Source: Candidatus Eisenbacteria bacterium (GTDB lineage Bacteria; Eisenbacteria; RBG-16-71-46; JAFGJU01). Taken from it: a DNA stretch of 64,000 bases. The notes under the pieces are model-generated. The model was not told the origin of the DNA and made no database searches. It worked only from the letters and a program-made list of their open reading frames with translations. Positions within the stretch are counted from its first letter, which is position 1. Every line of letters starts with the position of its first letter. The stretch lies in assembly GCA_026388185.1 (NCBI GenBank), contig JAPLKG010000020.1, positions 49,978 through 113,977 of the forward strand. The letters are read 5' to 3'. Positions 43,613 to 51,232 of this stretch are shown here, piece after piece. The position numbers and the translations under genes were made by a program.

Positions 43613-44227
43613 CTACAGCAACGAACGAATCTTGGTCTTCAGAAGATCGATGGCGACGATGTTGTGACCTCCTTCGGTGATTATGATGTCCGCGTACCTC
43701 TTGGAAGGTTCCACAAACTGGAGATGCATCGGCCGCACACTCTTCTCATACTGGTCGATTATGGACTCGATCTTCCTGCCTCTTTCGTTCAGGTCGCGTC
43801 TCAGTCGCCTGATCAACCTCACGTCGGGGTCGGTGTCTATGAAAACTTTTATGTCCATCATCCGTCTGAGCTCGGAGTCGTCCAAGATAAGAATCCCCTC
43901 GAGCACGATCACCAGGTGCGGCCCCATCTTCTCCTTTTGTAGGCTGCGACGATGCTGAGTGAAATCATATATGGGACGCTCTATCTCGTCGCCGCGAAGT
44001 AGCCTTTCGAGGTGATCCCGTAGAAGGAGCATGTCGAAAGCGTCAGGATGGTCGAAGTTCTGCTTCGAGCGCTCTTCGTAAGGCAGATGGCTCAAATCTT
44101 TGTAGTAGGAATCCTGCTTTATGATGGTGACCTTGTCGGAGCCGAGTTCCTTGTCTATAGTGTCGGCGACGAGCGTCTTGCCTGAGCCCGATCCGCCTGC
44201 TATCCCAATCAATATGCCACGACTCAT
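43613..44227 (-). CDS. udk: Uridine kinase
   Basis: This 204-residue P-loop kinase converts uridine and cytidine to their 5'-monophosphates. Walker A is GGSGSGKT (11-18), and the lid and substrate regions include [49 protein letters not shown] and the Arg-rich [15 protein letters not shown]. Length and motifs match the family closely. It lies between the EutN-like shell gene and thymidine kinase. Confidence 0.93.
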   Translation of the reverse strand: MSRGILIGIAGGSGSGKTLVADTIDKELGSDKVTIIKQDSYYKDLSHLPYEERSKQNFDHPDAFDMLLLRDHLERLLRGDEIERPIYDFTQHRRSLQKEKMGPHLVIVLEGILILDDSELRRMMDIKVFIDTDPDVRLIRRLRRDLNERGRKIESIIDQYEKSVRPMHLQFVEPSKRYADIIITEGGHNIVAIDLLKTKIRSLL

Positions 44228-44243
44228 AAGACTCCTGTCTGCG

Positions 44244-44528
44244 TCACGAGCTGGAATCGCTCACAATGTCCACGTTGTCAACGACGCCCACGATCACCGT
44301 TCTCACGGGTCCCCTCTCCATTCCCAGTACTTGCGATGCGGCGTTGCCCTCATCGGCCACCAGCACTACGTCTCCGCTACCTGCGTCCACGCTGTCCACG
44401 GCGAGCACGGTCTTCCCCGTGGGAGCCAGGGAAGAGTCCAGGGGTCGAACAAGGAGAATCTTTCTACCGTGGAGGTCGTTATGCTTTATTGTTGCAACTA
44501 TCTTGCCTACGACCTGCGCAAGGAACAT
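44244..44528 (-). CDS. EutN/CcmL-family microcompartment vertex (pentamer) protein
   Basis: This 94-residue protein starts MFLAQVVGKIVATIKHNDLHGRKILLVRPLD and continues LAVDSVDAGSGDVVLVADEG, then RTVIVGVVDNVDIV. This is the full-length BMC-P fold, whose pentamers cap the vertices of bacterial microcompartments. The gene overlaps the end of the deoxynucleoside kinase gene by 50 bases and is followed 16 bases later by uridine kinase, so it is an integral part of the nucleoside operon. No hexameric BMC-H or BMC-T shell gene is in the window. A rare alternative is a stand-alone EutN protein without a compartment. Confidence 0.88.
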   Translation of the reverse strand: MFLAQVVGKIVATIKHNDLHGRKILLVRPLDSSLAPTGKTVLAVDSVDAGSGDVVLVADEGNAASQVLGMERGPVRTVIVGVVDNVDIVSDSSS

Positions 44529-45195
44529 CTTTGCATCCCGCTAACGTCTCTACGGAGACGGAATTGTGTGCCTGAACCAATTCGGCGATCTCGTCGACCT
44601 TGTGCTTTTTCTCCAGCAGGTTTACCACGTCCGTGTCGAGAATGTGAATGGAGGTCATCTTCCGCACTCTGTCAAACCACTCTTCGTAAGCTTCGTCCAG
44701 AATCCTCAAATAATCGAGCGTAATGGATTTCTCGCTTTCCCTCCCTCTGTTCTTGATTCTCTCGAGAAGGCTTTCGGGCTTCGCCTTCAGAAATATTATC
44801 AAATCGGGAGGTCTGATGAAATCGAGCATCGCGTCAAAGAGAGCCGTGTAGTTGGCGTAATCCCTGTCGCAAAGGTGGCCGAGACGGTTGAGCGTTCTGG
44901 CAAACACCTCCGCGTCTTCGTATATCGTCCTGTCCTGGATGAAAGAGATGCCGGCCTCCAACATTCGCTTCTGGGCTTGAAATCTCTTCGAGAGGAAAAA
45001 AATCTGGAGGTGAAAACTCCAGCGATCCATGTCGGCGTAAAAGTCGTCAAGATAAGGATTGTCAATCACAGGTTCGTAGTATGCGTGCCAGTTGGTGCGC
45101 ATGCTGAGCTCTCTCGTGAGGAGCGTCTTGCCAGCGCCTATGTTGCCTGCAATCCCGAGGAAGAAGCTCTTGTTTTTCACTGTAGGTATCCTCAC
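44479..45195 (-). CDS. Deoxynucleoside kinase (dNK family)
   Basis: This 238-residue kinase resembles deoxyadenosine/deoxyguanosine kinases. Walker A is GIAGNIGAGKT, and EPVIDNPYLDDFY is the substrate Glu region. DRTIYEDAEVFA carries the catalytic DR motif, and RIKNRGRESEKSI is the lid with arginines. It phosphorylates deoxynucleosides to 5'-monophosphates. The GTG start at 45195 overlaps the HPRT stop (GTGA). The C-terminal 15 residues, which overlap the EutN gene, are Cys- and Arg-rich and unlike the family, as expected for a dual-coding stretch. Confidence 0.88.
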   Translation of the reverse strand: MRIPTVKNKSFFLGIAGNIGAGKTLLTRELSMRTNWHAYYEPVIDNPYLDDFYADMDRWSFHLQIFFLSKRFQAQKRMLEAGISFIQDRTIYEDAEVFARTLNRLGHLCDRDYANYTALFDAMLDFIRPPDLIIFLKAKPESLLERIKNRGRESEKSITLDYLRILDEAYEEWFDRVRKMTSIHILDTDVVNLLEKKHKVDEIAELVQAHNSVSVETLAGCKDVPCAGRRQDSCNNKA

Positions 45196-45719
45196 GTTTC
45201 TTGTATTTCAGATTCGTCAAGGACAGCCACGTACGGGAGGTTTCTGTATTTCTGGGCCAGATCAAGACCGTAGCCCACCACGAACTCGTTGGGAATTACA
45301 AATCCGACGTAATCGATCTTGATGTCTACCTCTCTCCTTTCTCGCTTGTCAAGAAGCGCACATATCTTGAGCGACTTGGGAAGCCTGGCCTGCAGCACCC
45401 TGCATATGTAAGCCAACGTGAGCCCGCTGTCGACGATGTCCTCAATGATCACCACGTTTTCGTCGCTAATGTCTCTTTCCAGATCCTTGAGGATCCTCAC
45501 AACGCCCGAGCTCTTCGTGAGGTTGTTGTAGCTCGAGACGGACATGAAGTCGATTTCCGGAGAAATGGAGACTTGCCTGACGAGGTCCGAAAGAAAAATG
45601 AAGCTGCCGCGCAGAATGCCGATGAGTACGGGAGATTTTCCTTTGTAGTCACGAGATATTTCGGCGGCCAACTCCTTGACGCGCTTCTGTATCTGTTCCT
45701 CCGTGAGTAGAACCTGCAT
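45192..45719 (-). CDS. hpt: Hypoxanthine(-guanine) phosphoribosyltransferase
   Basis: This 175-residue enzyme transfers phosphoribose to hypoxanthine or guanine, recovering the bases released by nucleoside phosphorolysis. The family-defining PRPP loop is VVIIEDIVDSGLTL, and VLIGILRGSFIFLSDL and IPNEFVVGYGLDLAQKYRNLPYV are typical of HPRT. The open frame extends 73 codons upstream, but that part lacks homology features. The ATG at 45719, preceded by gaggaagg, gives a normal-sized protein. It is the first gene of the minus-strand nucleoside operon. Confidence 0.92.
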   Translation of the reverse strand: MQVLLTEEQIQKRVKELAAEISRDYKGKSPVLIGILRGSFIFLSDLVRQVSISPEIDFMSVSSYNNLTKSSGVVRILKDLERDISDENVVIIEDIVDSGLTLAYICRVLQARLPKSLKICALLDKRERREVDIKIDYVGFVIPNEFVVGYGLDLAQKYRNLPYVAVLDESEIQET

Positions 45720-45962
45720 TGCCTTCCTCACAACGCGTGGCTGTGTCCTGAGTGGTTGTGGCTTGAGAAAAACATGCGTCGGAAACTGAAGCTCGCAAGG
45801 TGCCTCGAACTGAGAGCCCGCTTGACGGCTCCTGATGGCGCGTGTATAGTTCAGATTCGCGCCACGGGAGAATCTTCCGCGTCGAAGGGTTCTCTTGACC
45901 GCTCGTAAGCTCTGCGGGCAGTCTACAACGGGCACCAACTGGGTGTCAACTGCTAACTCGAC

Positions 45963-47381
45963 GTGTCTTGGACGTGTGCATCCGCGGGCACTATCGAGCG
46001 GTCAGGTGCGTCCGAATCCGTCGGTGAATCCCTCAAGGAGGACATTCTGAGTAGCTCTCTTCTGCTCAAGGGCGGCACAATCGTGACCATGAACGCAAAG
46101 CGCGACGTGTTCGCGGGTGACGTCCTCATAAAAGACGGGATCATCGCCGCCGTCGGTGGGGCGTTGCAGGAAACCTTCGGCAGTGCGGGGAGGGTGATAG
46201 ACGTCGGTGGGTGCTACGTGCTTCCGGGATTCGTACAAACCCACGTTCATCTTTGCCAGACGCTTTTCAGGGGGTTGGTCGAGTACGCAGGCCTCGGAAA
46301 ATGGCTCGAGCGGGTCTGGAATCTCGAGGCCGCTCACGACCCACGTTCCATGTACTATTCCACGTTGCTCGGTTGCTGTGAGTTGCTCAAGAGTGGGACC
46401 ACGTGCATTCTGGACATGGGGAGCGTCCACCACCAGGAACACGTCTTTCGTGCTTTGAGCGAATCGGGCATGAGGGCGTTCGCCGGGAAGGCGATGATGG
46501 ACTGCGGTGACAGCGTTCCGGCGGGATTGAGAGAGTCGACGCGGCAGTCCCTCGAAGAAACCCTTGGCCTCATCTCGCACTGGCATGGGGCGAACGACGG
46601 GAGAATTCGCTACGCCCCAGCCCCGAGATTCATGGAGAGCTGCAGCGACGAGCTTCTGAGAACCGTCTCGGAAAAGGCGCGCGAACTCGGCCTCTTGATT
46701 CACTCACACGCCGCTGAAACCGAAGAAGAGTTGAACAACTGTAGGATCAAGCACGGAGTGAGTCCGGTAGCTTTCTTACATTCAATCGGCCTCACCGGAA
46801 GACACGTCGTGCTCGCTCACTGCGTGCACCTCGAGACCCAGGATTTCGGAATCCTGAGCGACACCGGGACCAAAGTTGCTCACTGTCCGTCCAGCAACCT
46901 CAAACTATCCTCCGGAATAGCCGACGTCGGTCGCATGCTGCGTTCCGGCGTGAAGGTGTCGCTCGGATGCGACGGCGCGCCCTGTAACAACAATCTGGAC
47001 ATGATCACCGAGATGCGCCTGGCGGCACTCTTGCAGCGATACCTGAACGGGGACGAATTCCAGTGGGCTCAGGCAGTCCTGGAGGCTGCCACTCTTGGTG
47101 GAGCGGGGGCGCTGGGTTTGAGCGACACGATCGGCAGCGTCGAGCCCGACAAGAAGGCCGACATTACCGTCATAGACGTCACTCGCGCTCACGCGTTCTG
47201 CGGCGCCGACTGTGATCCTAGTGCGAGAGTAGTCTTTTCTGCAAGAGGCTCGGACGTGAAATTTGTGATAGTCGAAGGTCAGGTGCTGGTCGAGAACGGC
47301 TCTCTGACGAAACTTGACGAGCAAAAGATCGTGGCGCAGAGCGCAGAGGAGTTGAAGAAGCTCGTTGTTCGCTGCAATTGA
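45963..47381 (+). CDS. Aminohydrolase of the TrzN/MtaD/SAH-deaminase type
   Basis: This amidohydrolase-superfamily enzyme deaminates purine-like or triazine-like substrates. Metal-site motifs are THVHLCQ, HSHAAET, HCVHLE and GCDGAPCNN. The family covers 5'-methylthioadenosine, S-adenosylhomocysteine and 5'-deoxyadenosine deaminases as well as guanine deaminase; context favours a nucleoside or purine-base substrate. The start is uncertain. The GTG at 45963 gives 472 residues but has no SD and adds an implausible leader. A strong aaggagg at 46035-46041 sits before CTG at 46047 (first residues LSSSLLLKGG). It is divergent from HPRT. Confidence 0.85.
   Translation: MSWTCASAGTIERSGASESVGESLKEDILSSSLLLKGGTIVTMNAKRDVFAGDVLIKDGIIAAVGGALQETFGSAGRVIDVGGCYVLPGFVQTHVHLCQTLFRGLVEYAGLGKWLERVWNLEAAHDPRSMYYSTLLGCCELLKSGTTCILDMGSVHHQEHVFRALSESGMRAFAGKAMMDCGDSVPAGLRESTRQSLEETLGLISHWHGANDGRIRYAPAPRFMESCSDELLRTVSEKARELGLLIHSHAAETEEELNNCRIKHGVSPVAFLHSIGLTGRHVVLAHCVHLETQDFGILSDTGTKVAHCPSSNLKLSSGIADVGRMLRSGVKVSLGCDGAPCNNNLDMITEMRLAALLQRYLNGDEFQWAQAVLEAATLGGAGALGLSDTIGSVEPDKKADITVIDVTRAHAFCGADCDPSARVVFSARGSDVKFVIVEGQVLVENGSLTKLDEQKIVAQSAEELKKLVVRCN
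46035..46041 (+). promoter_or_regulatory. Strong SD preceding a non-canonical start codon
   Basis: The motif aaggagg lies five bases before an in-frame CTG (46047) and two bases before ATT (46044). Between the GTG at 45963 and the first ATG of the frame, inside a core beta strand, there is no other ATG, GTG or TTG. Family members normally begin just where the CTG falls, so this SD argues for a CTG (or ATT) start. Confidence 0.5.
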
Positions 47382-47421
47382 TTAGGGACTCAATCAGAAT
47401 CCGACGGAATCCGAATGGGCT

Positions 47422-47426
47422 GGAGG
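47422..47426 (+). promoter_or_regulatory. SD deciding the start of the isomerase gene
   Basis: ggagg lies five bases before the GTG at 47432. The longer frame opens at a TTG at 47378 without an SD. The choice matters because it places the amphipathic helix of the isomerase at the extreme N-terminus, as expected for an encapsulation peptide. Confidence 0.6.
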
Positions 47427-47431
47427 ACCGC

Positions 47432-48049
47432 GTGGAAAAAGAGAAGATCACCCCGGGAAGGATAAGGGAAGTCATAAGGGAAGTCATGAGTGAGATCGCA
47501 TCCGACCGAAAGCCCTCGGTGCCGAGCGGCTCCGAACGCGCGGGCTCGGGACGAAAGGACAAGGTCTCGGCGCCCGGAAGTGCGCAAGCCTCTCCCAAGA
47601 CTCATTGCCGCGTTGCCATCGGCGCCGATCATGGGGGTTTCAAGCTGAAGGAGACGCTGAAGAAGTATCTAGAGGAAGAACTCGGCGTCATCGTAAAGGA
47701 TCTGGGAACCATGAGCGAAGGGTCCGTGGATTACCCCGACCTTGCCGTGGCCGTCGCACGAGCCGTTGCCGCGGGAGAATGCGAGAGAGGAATCGTCATA
47801 GATACGATGGGGATAGGTTCTTCCATCGCCGCCAACAAGGTCAAGGGAATCCGAGCAGCCCTCTGCCATGATGTATCAACTGCCAGAAGCAGCCGTGGTC
47901 ACAATGACGCCAACGTCCTCGCTCTCGGCTCCAAGGTGGTCAATCCGGGCCTTGCCCGCACGATGGTGAGAGCATGGCTCTCGACTTCCTTCGAAGGAGG
48001 AAGGCATGGCCTGAGAGTCCAGAAGATAATGGCCGCAGAAAAGGGATGA
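47432..48049 (+). CDS. RpiB/LacA-family sugar-phosphate isomerase with putative encapsulation peptide
   Basis: This 205-residue protein has an N-terminal amphipathic helix (ITPGRIREVIREVMSEIAS, about 6-24). A Ser/Pro/Gly/Lys linker follows (about 25-58), then an RpiB/LacAB isomerase domain (about 59-205). That domain has GADHGGFKLKE, SIAANKVKGIRAALC and RGHNDANVLALGSK. Helix plus linker is the usual form of a peptide that targets enzymes into microcompartments. The catalytic loop reads IDTMGIGSS where RpiB has ICGTGIG: the catalytic Cys is Asp124 and the anion-binding Thr is Met126, closer to LacA. The substrate is therefore uncertain; a pentose phosphate is the simplest guess. Confidence 0.85.
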   Translation: MEKEKITPGRIREVIREVMSEIASDRKPSVPSGSERAGSGRKDKVSAPGSAQASPKTHCRVAIGADHGGFKLKETLKKYLEEELGVIVKDLGTMSEGSVDYPDLAVAVARAVAAGECERGIVIDTMGIGSSIAANKVKGIRAALCHDVSTARSSRGHNDANVLALGSKVVNPGLARTMVRAWLSTSFEGGRHGLRVQKIMAAEKG

Positions 48050-48115
48050 GTCGGCCTATTTCGGGCCGCGCCAAGAGAAAGCAGAGATTTTTTGCCGGGA
48101 AGTCTCCAAATTTTG

Positions 48116-48145
48116 TTGACGAAGATTGCGATACTCTGCTAGTGT
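48116..48145 (+). promoter_or_regulatory. Possible promoter of the outer-membrane receptor operon
   Basis: TTGACG (48116-48121, five of six) is followed after 18 bases by TAGTGT (48140-48145, three of six). It lies 145 bases upstream of the likely GTG start of the receptor gene. A run of nine G falls between it and the gene. Confidence 0.35.
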
Positions 48146-48168
48146 CTCTGTCGTCAGTAATAGTAGAC

Positions 48169-48177
48169 GGGGGGGGG
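48169..48177 (+). repeat. Homopolymeric G9 tract in the receptor leader
   Basis: Nine consecutive G bases lie about 25 bases downstream of the predicted -10 box and 112 bases before the GTG start. Such tracts are prone to slipped-strand changes and often tune expression of surface proteins. They are also a common place for sequencing error. Confidence 0.6.
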
Positions 48178-48289
48178 TGGAAAGGGTTCCTCGCTCGAGA
48201 GGGTGCCTCATTGTGGCTCAGGCCATGGTTTCTCCCCACCATGTTTAGCCGTATCAAACCAGTCTTCCAGAAGAGAGGAGCTGTCTAAC

Positions 48290-51172
48290 GTGGCCGCTTC
48301 CTTCAGGTCATCCTGTACCGCAAAATCCTCAATCGCAGTTTTTCTCGTGTTGGCAGTGCTTTTCTGGACCTCTGCTGCACTTTCTGCAGACGTGGGTCGT
48401 ATCCTCGGCAAGGTAACCATAGGAGGCACAGGCAAACCACTCGCTTTCGCCAACATCGTTGTCCTAGGCACACAATATGGCGCCACGTCTAGCGGCGACG
48501 GTGAATACATAATCATCGGCATACCGCCGGGGGTGTATTCAGTTCGCGCCACATACGTGGGCTACACAACGGTCACGAGAAAAGACGTGGAGGTACGTCC
48601 GAATCAGGCCTCGAGAGTGGTTTTTGAGTTGCACGAGGGTGCGGTCGGTTCCGGCGAGGAGATCATCGTCCGTTCTGTCCGGCCCATGGTTGAGGTCGAT
48701 GTGACTTCAACGTCCAGAACAATGAGCAGCGAGGAGCTCAACAATCTACCTGTTGGAGAGACGCTGAGCGACGCGCTTGCCACCCAGGCGGGCATCGTCA
48801 GCTCCAAGGACGAGTTCCACGTTCGGGGCGGCAGAACCGACGAGGTCGCCTACATAATTGACGGAGTCAACATGAAGGACGCCCTTTCCGGGAGCTCCAC
48901 GGGCGAACAGTTGAACGCCCGCTCCGTGGCTGAGATGAATGTGATAACGGGAGGATTCAGCGCGAAGTACGGGCAAGCCCTTTCGGGCGTGGTCGACGTG
49001 AAAGTGAAAGAGGGGAGTTCCGCTTACCATGGCTACGCTGCTTACTCCACTGACAAGACGCCCTTTTTCAACTACTATAACTACGACTACCTGAATTTGC
49101 AGGTTGGCGGCCCCGAGCCCCTGACCTCATATTTGCTGCCCAAACTTCACGTGCGTCTGCCCGGGCAGATCACGCTTTTTCTTGATGCTTCCGGCGAAGT
49201 CTCCGACACGTATCTTCCCGACATAGGTGACCTTCGGAAGCAGACCAAGCTCACCGGATTCTCTGGATTGAGTCGGGTGTTGTTGCCCTGGTACAGGGCG
49301 TACGCGGGAGACGCCAGGCTTATTTCCAGCTACAAGGACAGTTTCTTTGGTAAGGAATATGGCTACGGTTCCTTCTTCTCGCCCAGAAGCGACAACAACT
49401 GGAGAGCGCTGGGGAAACTCGTGTGGAAGCTGAATTCCAACAACAAAATCGGGATGTCGGCCACCAAGTGGCTCAGCATAGGTGAAGGTTTCACGGAGCA
49501 CGACATCGGAGAAGTGTCGCAGAACGTCAGCAGCTACCCGTGGTATTGGAGCAAGCGGCTCGATCACTACTACACGCTGACCAACGATCAAAACAGCTTT
49601 TCTGCGTTTTGGAGACAGACTCTGAGCAAATCCAGCTATCACAATCTGCAGATTTCCAGGTACTTCAGCGCCAGCCATAGGGACGTGGCCGGAAAACGCT
49701 GGAGCGAGTACGAGCAGCCCGACGACGCGGCTCTCCCGGACAGCCTCAACTCAATCTATTTCACCGACAGCGGGGACGCGTCTGATTGGAGAGACAGATA
49801 CATTGAAACCTGGTCTCTCGATTGGGACGTGGTGAAGCGTTTTGAACCACATCATGAGGCGAGCGTCGGACTTGAAAGCAAGTACGAAGATGCGCAGTAC
49901 ATCAGCATCTCGAACCCGTGGGAGTACGACCCCGATGGATTGGGCGGGCAGCACGACATCTTTCACGTGTATCCCAACAAGGGCTCCCTGTACGCCGAAG
50001 ACAAACTTGAATACGAGGGGTTCATTACGAGCCTCGGTATGAGATACGACTACTGGTTCCCGGGGGAGGCGGTCGAGAGGGCGGTGGCCGACACAACGAA
50101 CAAGAACATCACGTCTTACACCAGAGCGAACTTCTATCACGATACCCAGGAGCTTTTCGGCCACCGATTCAAGGCCCACCTGAGCCCCCGTCTTGCGGTG
50201 TCGCACCCGATTACAGAGAGAGACAATCTCTTCTTCAACTACGGCCATTTCACGCAGTGGCCCACTTACTTCTACGTCTATTCCAAGATCGCTTCGGTTT
50301 CCAGTGAGACTTATCCGAGAATAGGTAATCCGAACCTCAACCCTGAGATTTCCGTTCAGTATGAACTGGGCGCCAGGCATCAATTCAGCGACGACAAGGC
50401 CGGCGACATTACGATCTTCTACAAAGACATCTACGACTATCCGACGGCCACTGCGTTCACGCTGAAGGCTGGGATAGACCCTTCGACGGGTCAGCCCCTC
50501 CTCACGACGTTTTTCATCTACAGAAACGTGGACTACGCGCGTTCCAGGGGCGTGGAGCTCACGTTCAAGAAGAGAAGGGTGCAGAATCTTTCGTACGCTC
50601 TTACGTACACGTATTCGCTCGCGACCGGTAAGAGCTCGGATCCGAACGCTGCAAAGTTGGTGCAGGAAGCCGGAGGCGACTTCAGCGAGGCCAATTTGGG
50701 CGAGGTTTACATGTGGTGGAACAGACCTCACAAGCTTACCGCCTACATGGACTACCGAGTGCCGCTCGACGGTCCCTCGGCTTCGATCCTTGGACTCAAG
50801 ATACCGCCGGGTTGGGGACTATATCTATATTGGTACATCATGTCCGGTGAGGCTTACACTCCGCAGGATTCGGGAGGCCGGAATAGCGCCGAAGAGTACT
50901 CCCGCAACGGTCCTTACGAGAGCCTACTGAACATGAAGCTGACAAAGGCGTTCAAGCTGGGAAGTAGTACGTTCGAGGCAGTGCTCCAGGGATGGAACAT
51001 TCTCGATAGAAAGAACACCACCCAAGTCGATCCTCAGACCGGCGAGCCATACACGGTTGGTAAGGGGTCCATGCTCACCGACAACTCGGAGTACTACAGA
51101 ATTCAGTATGCCAATCCCGGTTACTGGGGAATACCCAGAAACTTTAGGATGGCGATTTCTTATGAATGGTAA
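48290..51172 (+). CDS. Oar/SusC-like TonB-dependent outer membrane receptor
   Basis: This 960-residue outer-membrane protein has a signal peptide (about 1-35, ending TSAALSA) and a carboxypeptidase regulatory-like domain (about 38-115; GKVTIGGTGKPLAFANIVV, SGDGEYIIIGIPPGVYSV). A plug domain (about 125-240; GIVSSKDEFHVRGGRTDEVAYIIDG) and a large beta-barrel ending in FRMAISYEW follow. No SusD partner is present, so it is nearer to Oar-type receptors. The GTG at 48290, with aggag nine bases upstream, is preferred to the GTG at 48203. It heads an operon of envelope proteins. Confidence 0.88.
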   Translation: MAASFRSSCTAKSSIAVFLVLAVLFWTSAALSADVGRILGKVTIGGTGKPLAFANIVVLGTQYGATSSGDGEYIIIGIPPGVYSVRATYVGYTTVTRKDVEVRPNQASRVVFELHEGAVGSGEEIIVRSVRPMVEVDVTSTSRTMSSEELNNLPVGETLSDALATQAGIVSSKDEFHVRGGRTDEVAYIIDGVNMKDALSGSSTGEQLNARSVAEMNVITGGFSAKYGQALSGVVDVKVKEGSSAYHGYAAYSTDKTPFFNYYNYDYLNLQVGGPEPLTSYLLPKLHVRLPGQITLFLDASGEVSDTYLPDIGDLRKQTKLTGFSGLSRVLLPWYRAYAGDARLISSYKDSFFGKEYGYGSFFSPRSDNNWRALGKLVWKLNSNNKIGMSATKWLSIGEGFTEHDIGEVSQNVSSYPWYWSKRLDHYYTLTNDQNSFSAFWRQTLSKSSYHNLQISRYFSASHRDVAGKRWSEYEQPDDAALPDSLNSIYFTDSGDASDWRDRYIETWSLDWDVVKRFEPHHEASVGLESKYEDAQYISISNPWEYDPDGLGGQHDIFHVYPNKGSLYAEDKLEYEGFITSLGMRYDYWFPGEAVERAVADTTNKNITSYTRANFYHDTQELFGHRFKAHLSPRLAVSHPITERDNLFFNYGHFTQWPTYFYVYSKIASVSSETYPRIGNPNLNPEISVQYELGARHQFSDDKAGDITIFYKDIYDYPTATAFTLKAGIDPSTGQPLLTTFFIYRNVDYARSRGVELTFKKRRVQNLSYALTYTYSLATGKSSDPNAAKLVQEAGGDFSEANLGEVYMWWNRPHKLTAYMDYRVPLDGPSASILGLKIPPGWGLYLYWYIMSGEAYTPQDSGGRNSAEEYSRNGPYESLLNMKLTKAFKLGSSTFEAVLQGWNILDRKNTTQVDPQTGEPYTVGKGSMLTDNSEYYRIQYANPGYWGIPRNFRMAISYEW

Positions 51173-51232
51173 CGGCGTGCAGGGCGCTCGGGTGTGGGAG
51201 TCAACGCGCTTTGTAGGTGACACGGAGAGGTA

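Noticed and set aside
47974..48288. 104-codon frame bridging the isomerase end and the receptor leader
   Set aside because: Overlaps the isomerase for about 25 codons, crosses the predicted promoter and G9 tract, has no SD and no recognisable sequence.
49751..50731. 326-codon minus-strand frame over the outer-membrane receptor
   Set aside because: Val/Arg-rich shadow of the beta-barrel; no SD or domain.
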